Program-made: the position numbers and the translations under genes
In this document: one piece after another, positions 6,663 to 13,375 of the stretch
Layout: each line of letters opens with the position of its first letter
Position numbering within the stretch: position 1 is the first letter of the stretch
The notes under the pieces: generated by a model
Databases searched by the model: none
What the model was told of the DNA's origin: nothing
The model's input: the letters and a program-made list of their open reading frames with translations, nothing else
Origin: Fibrobacteres bacterium CG2_30_45_31
Lineage (GTDB): Bacteria > Fibrobacterota > Fibrobacteria > Fibrobacterales > Fibrobacteraceae
Direction: 5' to 3'
NCBI GenBank assembly: GCA_001873075.1
Contig: MNYL01000177.1
Coordinates: 1 to 15,997, forward strand
DNA length: 15,997 nucleotides

Positions 6663-6699
6663 AGCCCCTTTCCAAATCTTTTAAGGAGAGGCTATTTTT
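6663..6699 (+). terminator. Probable terminator after mqnA
   Basis: AGCC-CCTT (6663-6670) pairs with AAGG (683-86 of the 6600s, i.e. 6683-6686) and GGCT (6690-6693), with a three-base bulge on the right arm, followed by A and five T residues (6695-6699). It lies about 45 bases after the mqnA stop and before the response-regulator gene. The stem is interrupted, so confidence is moderate. Confidence 0.5.
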
Positions 6700-6784
6700 C
6701 CCGCTGAATGAAATTCGATTCATTTGTTTGTAATTTCGATAGATTGTGTTTGTGCTCGCGAAGGCAAGAAAGGATGGAATAAAA

Positions 6785-7645
6785 ATGGCTGAGGGTAAGA
6801 TACTAGTCGTGGATGATAATCCCACGAATTTACAGGTTGTCGGAGATTTTTTGAATGAAGCGGGTTATGTAGCCTCTTTGAGCAAATCAGGGGAAGCCGC
6901 TCTTAAATTTCTGGAGACAAAACATGTGGATTTGGTTATCCTGGATGTGATGATGCCAGGGATGAATGGGTACGAAACGTGTGCTCAAATTCGCAAAAGA
7001 TTCCCCATCGATGATCTCCCTATTATTTTCTTAACGGCTCGCGAAGATGCAAAAAGTGTGATCGAAGGTTTTAATGTGGGTGGTTCTGACTTTGTTTGTA
7101 AAAATTTTGTCCCCGAAATTTTACTCGCCCGTGTTGCTGTACATATTCGCATGGCGCAGACTCTCCGTACGATTAGAGAAATTTCGCTGACCGATGATTT
7201 GACTCAAACATACAATCGTCGTCATGCCATGTTCACGCTCCGCGAATGGTTCGCTCGCTGCACACGTTACGGAACTCATTTTGCGTTGATTTATTTGGAT
7301 CTCAATGATCTTAAAAGAGTCAATGATAGGCACGGGCACCAGGCGGGTGATTTAATGCTTCGTTCTGTGGTGGCGGGTATTAAAAAGGTCCTTCGCGAAT
7401 CCGATATGCTTTTTCGTATGGGGGGTGATGAATTTATGGTTCTTTGCCCAGATACAGATAAAGACGGGGCCTTAATTTGTGTGGATCGTATGTCCGAAGC
7501 GGTGAAACCCATTACGATTGTAGATCAGACCGCAAGTTTTGCTTACGGTATCGTCCACTCTACCGATAACTACAAACAAATGGATGACATGCTCCATGCG
7601 GCAGACGATGCCATGTATATCTGTAAAGCCAGAATGAAAATGTAA
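6785..7645 (+). CDS. Response regulator with GGDEF diguanylate cyclase output
   Basis: The 286-residue protein joins an N-terminal receiver to a C-terminal GGDEF domain, the PleD/WspR-like layout that makes the second messenger cyclic di-GMP on phosphorylation. Receiver: acidic pair Asp10/Asp11, phospho-acceptor Asp54 in VILDVMMPGMNG, Thr84, and Lys106. The residue after this Lys is Asn (VCKNF), where most receivers have Pro. Cyclase: DDLTQTYNRR (137-146), YLDLNDLKRVND (170-181), an intact active-site GGDEF at 213-217, and an intact inhibitory-site RESD (204-207) exactly five residues before it. Activity and product inhibition are therefore both expected. ATG 6785 is chosen because MAEGKILVVDD fits the family start and AAAGGA (6769-6774) precedes it; a GTG at 6746 would add 13 residues. 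No histidine kinase adjoins it. It faces eda with only seven bases between stops. Confidence 0.93.
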   Translation: MAEGKILVVDDNPTNLQVVGDFLNEAGYVASLSKSGEAALKFLETKHVDLVILDVMMPGMNGYETCAQIRKRFPIDDLPIIFLTAREDAKSVIEGFNVGGSDFVCKNFVPEILLARVAVHIRMAQTLRTIREISLTDDLTQTYNRRHAMFTLREWFARCTRYGTHFALIYLDLNDLKRVNDRHGHQAGDLMLRSVVAGIKKVLRESDMLFRMGGDEFMVLCPDTDKDGALICVDRMSEAVKPITIVDQTASFAYGIVHSTDNYKQMDDMLHAADDAMYICKARMKM

Positions 7646-7670
7646 AGCTTTTTTATTGCTTTGCTTTTTT
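7644..7670. terminator. Weak terminator-like repeat between convergent stops
   Basis: AAAGC (7644-7648) can pair with GCTTT at 7658-7662 or 7663-7667, and the latter continues into a T run to 7670; the minus strand likewise carries A/T runs. The five-base stem is weak. It overlaps both the GGDEF gene stop and the last codons of eda, and may end transcription from both directions. Confidence 0.3.
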
Positions 7671-8288
7671 GACGGCAGCTAAAAAGAGCTTTAATTTTTC
7701 TTCAATTAAATTCCACTGGTGTTTGCGCATCCAGAGAGGCTTAAAGATGCTACCACCAAAAGCGACCAAATTGGCTCCCGCCTCAAGATAATCCTGAACA
7801 TTATTTTCGCTAACACCTCCGCAGGCAAGCAGAGGAACATCACGGAAGGGGCCTCGTAGGTCGCGAATGTAGGAAGCTCCTCCCACGGCGTTAATGGGAA
7901 AAATTTTCACACAGGTGGCTCCCAATTCAAATGCCGTTTGTACTTCGGTAGGGGAAAGCGCTCCTGGAATAATCGGAAGGTTCGCTGCAACAGAACGTTG
8001 AATGACAGCAGGGAGTGTACTCGGGGCGACCATGAATTCTGCGCCTGCATTTTTCGCGAGATCAAAATCTTGAATGGTGCGGACCGTGCCTGCACCCACC
8101 ATAATGCCTAAAGAAGAACATGCGGCTTTGAGTCTTTCAATAATGAAGGGCGCATTAGCGGTATTCATGGTGACTTCGATGGCCTTGAGACCTGCTTTTG
8201 ATGCGGTGTTCGCGCAGGCCATTTCTTCGCCTTCTGGGATGTCTCGAAGAATACCAATGACGGGGATATCTTTTAAAAAGTTAAGCAT
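7653..8288 (-). CDS. eda: KDPG/KHG aldolase (Eda)
   Basis: This aldolase splits 2-keto-3-deoxy-6-phosphogluconate into pyruvate and glyceraldehyde 3-phosphate (Entner-Doudoroff or uronate breakdown). The 211-residue length is typical for this class I enzyme. Visible motifs: PVIGILR (9-15, Arg15 for phosphate/carboxylate binding), IEVTMNT (37-43, general acid/base Glu38), GAGTV (65-69), PGALSPTE (108-115), CVKIFP (126-131, Schiff-base Lys128), and ACGGVS (155-160). All key residues are present. It is a single gene; no edd, kdgK or uronate genes are adjacent, so its pathway cannot be told from context. The start is the ATG complementary to 8286-8288, with no clear Shine-Dalgarno. It is transcribed divergently from the OLD nuclease gene, with a 66-base shared upstream region. 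Confidence 0.94.
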   Translation of the reverse strand: MLNFLKDIPVIGILRDIPEGEEMACANTASKAGLKAIEVTMNTANAPFIIERLKAACSSLGIMVGAGTVRTIQDFDLAKNAGAEFMVAPSTLPAVIQRSVAANLPIIPGALSPTEVQTAFELGATCVKIFPINAVGGASYIRDLRGPFRDVPLLACGGVSENNVQDYLEAGANLVAFGGSIFKPLWMRKHQWNLIEEKLKLFLAAVKKAKQ

Positions 8289-8321
8289 ATATTCAAAGTA
8301 GAAAAAACGCTGAAATTTGAA

Positions 8322-8327
8322 TTTATA
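8322..8327 (-). promoter_or_regulatory. Candidate -10 element for eda
   Basis: On the minus strand this reads TATAAA, within the 66-base region between the divergent eda and OLD genes, and would put the eda transcript start some 25-30 bases before its ATG. The matching -35 region (ATTAAA, 17 bases further upstream) is poor. On the plus strand TTGAAT (8317-8322) with TTTAGT (8340-8345) at 17-base spacing is a possible promoter for the OLD gene. Both are only visual matches. Confidence 0.3.
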
Positions 8328-8354
8328 GGGGCTGTTTTATTTAGTTTAATCGAT

Positions 8355-10130
8355 ATGCAACCAATATTACGCTTGACTTCCATTACGATATGCAATTTAC
8401 GTTCCATCCGTCGCGAAACTTTTCCTTTGAGCAATTTTACCGCTTTAATCGGGTATAATAATGCCGGCAAAACAAATATTTTAATGGGAATTCGTTGGCT
8501 CCTTCGACGATTTTCATTAGATGTTTCCTTTTTTGATGACACGAACCAGCCAGTGGAAGTGGATGGTCTTTTTGAAGGGATCTCTGAATCGGTATTGGAT
8601 CGTCTCCCCGAAGATCAGATCGGCTTAATTAAACCGTATTTGAGAGATGGTGCTATTCGTGTACAACGTTGTCAACGTGTTCCAGGAGATAATCCTGAGA
8701 ATGTAGAATTCTGGGTTTTGGATTGGGGTGAGGAAGGAAAGAAAAAAAAGGGCGAGTGGGTTCAAGCGCCCTATGGTTTTGAAGCCGCCTTTTCGCGCAT
8801 ATTCCCATCACCTATTCAAATATGGGATTTTGAAGGGGATCAGGCTTTCACTAAAATTCTGCATGAAATTTTTAAACCCCTCGAACGCCGCTTCAGCAAA
8901 GAGTTTAACGAACTTATTAAAAAATTTTATGACCTGCTCGCTCCAGGAAGCGAGACTCGGGCAGAGGAACTTTCCGATTTTGAGCGGGGCGTCAACGAAA
9001 AATTAAAACCGCTTTTTCCTAGCGTTAATGTAAAACTCGATATTCCTTCGCCTACTTTAGAGTCGTTCTTGATGGCTGCAACTTTGAGTGTTATGGATGA
9101 GGATGATGGTTTTGAACGCAATATTCAGAAGATGGGTGCGGGTTCTAAACGCGCAATTCAAATGGCACTCGTGCGCTATCTTGCGGACACGAAAAAACAT
9201 CACAACAATCATTACGGGCGTCGCACATTATTCCTGATCGATTCCCCAGAACTTTACTTGCACCCGCAGGCAGTAGAATTGGTGCGTGTAGCGTTAAAGG
9301 CACTTTCCAAAGAAGGTTACCAAGTCGTATTTGCCACGCATTCCGCACAAATGGTCACGAGCGAAGATGTGAGCACTTCACTTTTAATTCGCAAAAATCG
9401 TGAACGCGGTACTTTTATGCGGAAAAGAATGGAAGATGCGGTGCGTTTGGTGGTACAAGATGCGCCTTCGCAATTGCAAATGTTGTTTTCTTTAAGCAAC
9501 AGTAATGAACTTCTTTTTGCAGATTATGTGTTACTCACGGAAGGGAAGACGGAGTGGCGTGTACTACCGGCATTATTTGAAAAGATGACAGGACAATCTT
9601 TCGCGCTGATTAAATGTGCTTTAGTGCGACAAGGGGGTGTGAGCAACACGCGCAAAAGTATGCAAGTTCTCACCGCCATGGATATGCCTGTACGCTCCAT
9701 TGTAGATTTGGATTATGCGTTTAATAATGCTGTCAACGATGGTTTTCTGGATTACCATGATGAAGATATTGAATTTTGTAAAGGACTTTTCCGGGAACTT
9801 TCTTTGCAGGAGAAACTCCGTTTGGTGAACGGTCTCCCCGTCAGTCGACATTCTCGTATTTCCGCTTCAGAGGCTTACGCGATGATGGCGGCCTTGCCAG
9901 AAGCTCGTGAACATTTGGAAAACATACACATCAAGCTTCGCAAAAAAGGCATTTGGGTGTGGACTCGCGGAGCCATTGAAGAGCATTTGGGACTTGAAGG
10001 CAAAAATGAACAGGCTTGGAGTAATTTTATTGAGCGTGTTCGAAGTGGTAATCCTAAATCTTTTTTACCAGACTACGAAAACATTGAATCTCTATGCGAA
10101 TGGATTATCGAAGGGAGCCCAGAACACTAG
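8355..10130 (+). CDS. Stand-alone OLD-family ATP-dependent nuclease (ABC ATPase + Toprim)
   Basis: The 591-residue protein joins an SMC/ABC-like ATPase to a C-terminal Toprim nuclease, the layout of OLD (overcoming lysogenization defect) proteins, which nick or cut DNA and often act in phage defence or repair. ATPase: LRLTSITICNLRSI start, Walker A GYNNAGKTN (33-41), signature-like MGAGSKR (260-266), Walker B LFLIDSPE (292-299, Asp296, Glu299), and H-loop ATHSAQM (327-333, His329). Toprim: VLLTEGKTE (392-400, Glu396), RQGGVSNTRK (425-434), and the metal-binding VDLDYAF (450-456, Asp451/Asp453). All catalytic positions look intact. No UvrD-like helicase gene lies next to it, which argues against a Gabija (GajAB) pair and for a class 1 stand-alone OLD. 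ATG 8355 has no Shine-Dalgarno, but the protein begins exactly at the expected first strand. Neighbours are housekeeping genes on the opposite strand. Confidence 0.88.
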   Translation: MQPILRLTSITICNLRSIRRETFPLSNFTALIGYNNAGKTNILMGIRWLLRRFSLDVSFFDDTNQPVEVDGLFEGISESVLDRLPEDQIGLIKPYLRDGAIRVQRCQRVPGDNPENVEFWVLDWGEEGKKKKGEWVQAPYGFEAAFSRIFPSPIQIWDFEGDQAFTKILHEIFKPLERRFSKEFNELIKKFYDLLAPGSETRAEELSDFERGVNEKLKPLFPSVNVKLDIPSPTLESFLMAATLSVMDEDDGFERNIQKMGAGSKRAIQMALVRYLADTKKHHNNHYGRRTLFLIDSPELYLHPQAVELVRVALKALSKEGYQVVFATHSAQMVTSEDVSTSLLIRKNRERGTFMRKRMEDAVRLVVQDAPSQLQMLFSLSNSNELLFADYVLLTEGKTEWRVLPALFEKMTGQSFALIKCALVRQGGVSNTRKSMQVLTAMDMPVRSIVDLDYAFNNAVNDGFLDYHDEDIEFCKGLFRELSLQEKLRLVNGLPVSRHSRISASEAYAMMAALPEAREHLENIHIKLRKKGIWVWTRGAIEEHLGLEGKNEQAWSNFIERVRSGNPKSFLPDYENIESLCEWIIEGSPEH

Positions 10131-10137
10131 GGCTTTT
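10116..10137 (+). terminator. Short terminator overlapping the OLD gene stop codon
   Basis: AGCCC (10116-10120) pairs with GGGCT (10130-10134) around a nine-base loop, followed by a TTTT run (10134-10137). The stop codon TAG lies at the base of the stem. The stem is short, so efficiency is uncertain. It ends right against the ttcA stop, coming from the other strand. Confidence 0.42.
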
Positions 10138-10855
10138 ACAACAAATAATCTGATTTGATGTGGCGCATACTTTCGAACAAATTCTGCTTGAGAGTGGAAT
10201 TTCCTTGCGTGAGGCTTTTGATTTCTTCACGTATTCTTTTGCGATGACTATTGTTGCTAAAGTTACAAGTACATGTAAATTGAGAAAGCCCTGCATCCTT
10301 AATGTAGGCGCGAAGTTCTTCCTCTTCGCAGTAACATAAAGGGCGAATAATACTGATCGGATATTTTTCGTAAGAGACGAGGGGAGGCATTCCTGAGATT
10401 TCCCCTTTGTAAAGCATATTCATCAAAAGGGTCTCCACAATATCGTCCATGTGATGCCCGAGAGCGATCTTATTGAAATTATGCGTTCTTGCGAACTCTA
10501 GGAGTTCTAAACGTCTTTGCGTGGAACACCAGTAGCAATTGAGCTTAAAACCCTCTTGGAGGCGCCTTTCAACGCCAATATCGAGGTAATAGAAGGGAAT
10601 GTCTAATTGCTTTTCAAGATTTTTGATAAACACGCGAGGCGAAGGGTCGGCAAAATCGCTTTGAATATGAACGGCTCCCAATTCGAAATGAGGCCCCGTT
10701 TTGCCGCGGCGATTGTTGAGTTCCAAAAGTAGCGTCGTAGAATCTTTTCCACCACTGACTCCTACGAGAACACGATCCCCTTCTTCAATGAGTGGAAAAT
10801 CGTGAAGGGCTTTGGTGATTTTTTTATTGATTCGTCTGCGAATAAGAGAGGCCAT
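10136..10855 (-). CDS. ttcA: TtcA-family tRNA 2-thiocytidine synthase
   Basis: TtcA-type enzymes activate tRNA cytidine 32 with ATP through a PP-loop and use an Fe-S cluster for thiolation. The 239-residue protein shows LIEEGDRVLVGVSGGKDS (22-39) with the PP-loop SGGKDS at 34-39, a Cys pair CYWC (Cys107, Cys110), LGHHMDDIVETLLMN (132-146), IIRPLCYCEEEELRAY (169-184), and a C-terminal Cys pair at 195 and 197 in FTCTCNF followed by a basic segment. In the studied E. coli enzyme three Cys (CxxC plus one C-terminal) hold a 4Fe-4S cluster; equivalents are available here. It is shorter than E. coli TtcA (about 310). The gene lies downstream of dnaN in the same direction, behind a terminator, with no Shine-Dalgarno seen before the ATG (complement of 10853-10855). 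Close paralogues with other thiolation targets cannot be excluded. Confidence 0.84.
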   Translation of the reverse strand: MASLIRRRINKKITKALHDFPLIEEGDRVLVGVSGGKDSTTLLLELNNRRGKTGPHFELGAVHIQSDFADPSPRVFIKNLEKQLDIPFYYLDIGVERRLQEGFKLNCYWCSTQRRLELLEFARTHNFNKIALGHHMDDIVETLLMNMLYKGEISGMPPLVSYEKYPISIIRPLCYCEEEELRAYIKDAGLSQFTCTCNFSNNSHRKRIREEIKSLTQGNSTLKQNLFESMRHIKSDYLL

Positions 10856-10866
10856 AAGAGTGATAC

Positions 10867-10890
10867 AAAAAAGAGCCCTTTCGAGCTCTT
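10867..10890 (-). terminator. Terminator after dnaN, immediately upstream of ttcA
   Basis: On the minus strand AAGAGCTC (10890-10883) pairs with GGGCTCTT (10878-10871) around the stable GAAA tetraloop, with one G-T pair, and continues into six T residues in all (down to 10867). It lies in the 60-base gap between dnaN and ttcA. The ttcA start codon is just 11 bases beyond the end of the T-run, so ttcA must either be read through this hairpin or use a promoter that overlaps it. Confidence 0.85.
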
Positions 10891-10915
10891 GTGTTTTTGA
10901 AAATTGTGAACAAAC

Positions 10916-12037
10916 TCAGTCGTCAACAAGACGAAGCGGCATGAGTAAGAAAGTAAAGTCAAGTCCTTCACCCACGGGTTCGATAATGCAGGCGCCTACG
11001 GGGCTGTTCATTTTAAGGAGCACTTCTTCCGAGGGACACATTCCGAGAATTTCGGATAAGTACTGACCGTTGAAGCCGATGCTAAAGGAGCCTTCGCCGT
11101 TGTGTGTCACGGCAAGAGCTTCGGTAGAATCGCCACCGACATTGGGGTCGTTTGCACTCAAATCGAGTTGGTTGCCTTCGAACTGAAGACGAATCTGACG
11201 AGTGCGTGCATTGGCCATGGAGATGACGCTACGGATCTTGTTCAAAAGATCCGTTGTGTTTGCCTGAACGGTGCGTTCAAACTTCAGCGGAATAACGTTT
11301 TCATATTTCGGATACGGACCTTCGATCAATTTGGAAATGACCTGAACGCCGTCGCTGCTGAAAAGAACATGCGTGGAGGAAATATGAATTTCCAATGTGG
11401 CATCGTTCGAAATGGCGCGGAGAACATGTTGAATCGCTTTCGGAGGAATGATGACACCACGAGTCAGCGTTGCATTTTCCTGATCAATAAAGGCCCGACC
11501 TAAACGATGGCCATCGGTAGCGACCATGGTGAGCTTGCCTTCTTTCGTTTCCAGAAAAACACCGTTCAGAGTCATGCGAGTCGTGTCGTTCGAGGTCGCA
11601 AACAATGTCTTGTCGGCAAGGAATGCCAATTCGCCCTTTCCGAGCTGAAGGGTATCGCCTTCCGTAACTTCTGGGAACGGAGGAAAATCGCTTGCATCAA
11701 AGCCCGTGATTGTCGCCTTTCCTTTGTCACTCCAACGAATGGTGGTGAGATAATCCTGTACATCAAAAGAGATCGTTGTGATTTTAGGGTCAACGAGGCT
11801 TTTAATTTGTTCAGAAAGTTTGCGTGCGTTGACGACAACCGCGCCGTCCCGCTCGCCTTGAACTTCAATTTGAACTCGGATGCCCAAATCAAGATCCGTA
11901 GCGCTAATCTCTAAGAAATTACCTTCAAGACGTAGCGAAAAATTGTTCAGAATCTGAAGCGTGGATTTATTAGGTACCGCGCTGAGTGCTGATTGAAGGG
12001 CATCTTGTAAAGTCGATTTAGTGACTTGAAATTTCAT
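10916..12037 (-). CDS. dnaN: DNA polymerase III beta sliding clamp
   Basis: The beta clamp is a ring-forming dimer that holds DNA polymerase III on the template and recruits repair and replication-control proteins. The 373-residue length is typical for three clamp domains. Recognisable parts are MKFQVTKSTLQDALQ at the start, SATDLDLGIRV (45-55), TRMTLNGVFLE in the second domain, MVATDGHRLGRA, the YPKYENVIP segment, and the characteristic C-terminus FLLMPLRLVDD, with the MPLRL motif that lines the partner-binding pocket. AAAGGAA lies about 11 bases upstream of the ATG on the minus strand. It follows a 50-residue membrane protein by 18 bases and is closed by a terminator. The usual partners dnaA, recF and gyrB are not adjacent, so this is not a classical oriC-dnaA-dnaN locus. 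Confidence 0.97.
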   Translation of the reverse strand: MKFQVTKSTLQDALQSALSAVPNKSTLQILNNFSLRLEGNFLEISATDLDLGIRVQIEVQGERDGAVVVNARKLSEQIKSLVDPKITTISFDVQDYLTTIRWSDKGKATITGFDASDFPPFPEVTEGDTLQLGKGELAFLADKTLFATSNDTTRMTLNGVFLETKEGKLTMVATDGHRLGRAFIDQENATLTRGVIIPPKAIQHVLRAISNDATLEIHISSTHVLFSSDGVQVISKLIEGPYPKYENVIPLKFERTVQANTTDLLNKIRSVISMANARTRQIRLQFEGNQLDLSANDPNVGGDSTEALAVTHNGEGSFSIGFNGQYLSEILGMCPSEEVLLKMNSPVGACIIEPVGEGLDFTFLLMPLRLVDD

Positions 12038-12055
12038 TTTATCTCAATTCCTTTC

Positions 12056-12208
12056 TTAAGTTGCATTCCGAGCCATAATATAGGCGATCCAAGCGACGAC
12101 AGCAACAACCGCTAGAACAATGATAACAACGTTATTCAAATTTTTCTTTTTCTTTGGAACAAAATTTTTGGCATTTTGCTTTGACTTTCTACGCTCACTA
12201 CGGCTCAT
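12056..12208 (-). CDS. Small single-pass membrane protein upstream of dnaN
   Basis: I do not recognise this 50-residue protein. It begins with a highly basic stretch (MSRSERRKSKQNAK, then KKKKN), followed by one hydrophobic helix of about 20 residues (VVIIVLAVVAVVAWIAYI) and ends MARNAT. By the positive-inside rule the basic N-terminus should stay in the cytoplasm. The start is fixed by a good ribosome site: GGAGA on the minus strand (complement of 12216-12220), seven bases before the ATG. A longer frame to 12259 exists but lacks this support and would run up to the divergent gene. The 18-base gap to dnaN suggests one transcript. Function unknown; a DNA or ribosome tether is conceivable from the basic tail but unsupported. 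Confidence 0.72.
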   Translation of the reverse strand: MSRSERRKSKQNAKNFVPKKKKNLNNVVIIVLAVVAVVAWIAYIMARNAT

Positions 12209-12273
12209 AAAAGAATCTCCATTGTTTTGTGATGTAAAAACTACTATTTTAAGAGGCATCTAGGAGATCCATT

Positions 12274-12558
12274 ATGTCCGAAACACCGCTAAATAAGCTT
12301 AAGAATGGTGCTCTCAACTGCGCTTCAGCGGTTCTTTTGCGCGTAGATCTCGTTGCGGAGCAGTCTCGGTTGAAGTCAAAGTACGAGTCTCTGGGGAAGC
12401 GTTTGTTGCGTTCCCTTCAAGAAGGGTCTTTGGAGACCTTGAAAGAGGACGTTGCTGTGGTGGAGCTTGTTGGCGCCATTGAAGAAAATAAAGCACGCAT
12501 TCGTGATCTAGAAAGACGCTGTCAAAAAGGATTATTCTCCAGTAGTGAAAAAGATTGA
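12274..12558 (+). CDS. Small helical coiled-coil protein preceding an M23 peptidase-like gene
   Basis: I do not recognise a family. The 94-residue product is almost wholly helical and charged, with heptad-like spacing in LRVDLVAEQSRLKSKYESLG and VGAIEENKARIRDLERRCQ, and has no signal peptide or membrane helix, so it should be a cytoplasmic coiled coil. The ATG has a strong ribosome site, AGGAGA (12262-12267), six bases upstream. Its last 14 bases overlap the next gene, whose start is a GTG with a poor ribosome site, so translation of the peptidase-like protein probably depends on this gene. The pairing suggests a cytoplasmic partner for the membrane-anchored peptidase-like protein; this is inference from context only. 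Confidence 0.72.
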   Translation: MSETPLNKLKNGALNCASAVLLRVDLVAEQSRLKSKYESLGKRLLRSLQEGSLETLKEDVAVVELVGAIEENKARIRDLERRCQKGLFSSSEKD

Positions 12559-13369
12559 CATTCATCTCTTTTCTGAGAAAACGGATCGGCCTAAGATCGT
12601 CCGCGTTTCTTTGTTGCGCCCCCTGTGGTGGATTGTTGGAAGCTTTGTGGCAATTGGCGGATTTTTCTGGTTTTCTCCTTTAGAACTGTGGGAGAAAGTA
12701 ACAGATGGTCATATTTTTGAACTGTACAAGCAGAATCAGGATATCCAAGAAACCATCTCGAATATCAAGAAAACCACCCACTCGATAGAAAAACAAATGA
12801 AGGCCTCTACCTCCCTTCGTGATAGTGCGGTGCATATGGGGGGGATTTACGTCCCCGCGGTGAAGGGGAAAGAGCCTCTGAAAATAAAGGGTTCCCCTTC
12901 ATTTAGTGAAACCTACAAGACATTTCGCAATTTGCGCGATTCGCTTTTGGCAAATCCAGAACGCGCGGAAGCGTTGCCATTGTTGCATCCACTGAAGAAA
13001 CATGAAAATATTATAAACCATTTTGAATTGGTTTACGATCACTTTACGGAACAGGTATTACCCCATCGTGGTGTTGATTTTTCAGCCGAGGTCGGTGACA
13101 CGGTGATCGCTCCAGGGGCTGGGGTGGTTATGGATGTTCGCACTCATCGAGGCCTAGGGCTTTCTCTTAAAATTGAGCATACAGACAAAGTGAAAACGTT
13201 TTATGCTCACTTAGATCGAGTGCTGGTTTCTCCGGGAACTCATGTGAAACGCGGAGCCCCGATTGCCCTTGTGGGGAAGAGTGGTCGCACCACAGGCCCA
13301 AGTTTGCATTATGAAGTTCGGTATGATGGGCAACCTATAAATCCAGAAGATTATTTTATTACTCCGTGA
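12545..13369 (+). CDS. Membrane-anchored M23 (LytM-type) peptidase-like protein
   Basis: The 274-residue protein has a short cytoplasmic N-terminus, one membrane helix (about 27-45, PLWWIVGSFVAIGGFFWF), a coiled-coil stretch (about 55-90), a linker, and a periplasmic M23/LytM domain (about 170-270). M23 enzymes cut peptidoglycan cross-bridges. The zinc ligands are present: His174 and Asp178 in HRGVDF, and His255 in LHYEV. The catalytic His222 in YAHLD is also kept. However, the first His of the family's HxH motif is replaced by Ser253 (GPSLHYEV), so activity is uncertain and a regulatory role like that of EnvC or NlpD is possible. Start is GTG 12545, chosen because the basic residues before the helix need it; an A-rich AAAAAGGA lies upstream. 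It overlaps the coiled-coil gene by 14 bases and precedes the HAD gene by six. Confidence 0.88.
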   Translation: MKKIDIHLFSEKTDRPKIVRVSLLRPLWWIVGSFVAIGGFFWFSPLELWEKVTDGHIFELYKQNQDIQETISNIKKTTHSIEKQMKASTSLRDSAVHMGGIYVPAVKGKEPLKIKGSPSFSETYKTFRNLRDSLLANPERAEALPLLHPLKKHENIINHFELVYDHFTEQVLPHRGVDFSAEVGDTVIAPGAGVVMDVRTHRGLGLSLKIEHTDKVKTFYAHLDRVLVSPGTHVKRGAPIALVGKSGRTTGPSLHYEVRYDGQPINPEDYFITP

Positions 13370-13375
13370 GGCTTT

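Noticed and set aside
6628..6825. Minus-strand 65-codon frame in the mqnA to GGDEF gap
   Set aside because: It overlaps the start of the response-regulator gene and the mqnA terminator, and has no ribosome site; the gap looks regulatory only.
8355..10130. Gabija-type (GajA) defence pair
   Set aside because: The downstream gene is ttcA on the opposite strand, and no UvrD-like helicase is present in the window.
11102..11914. Two open frames on the plus strand (11102-11503 and 11507-11914)
   Set aside because: They lie wholly opposite dnaN, resemble no family and have no ribosome site; they are frame shadows of the clamp gene.
10916..12037. Replication origin near dnaN
   Set aside because: No dnaA gene and no cluster of DnaA-box-like repeats or AT-rich unwinding region was seen around it.
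12222..12250. Promoter TTGTTT-17-TATTTT upstream of the coiled-coil gene
   Set aside because: Only three of six and four of six bases match consensus, and AT-rich gaps give such matches easily; not strong enough to list.
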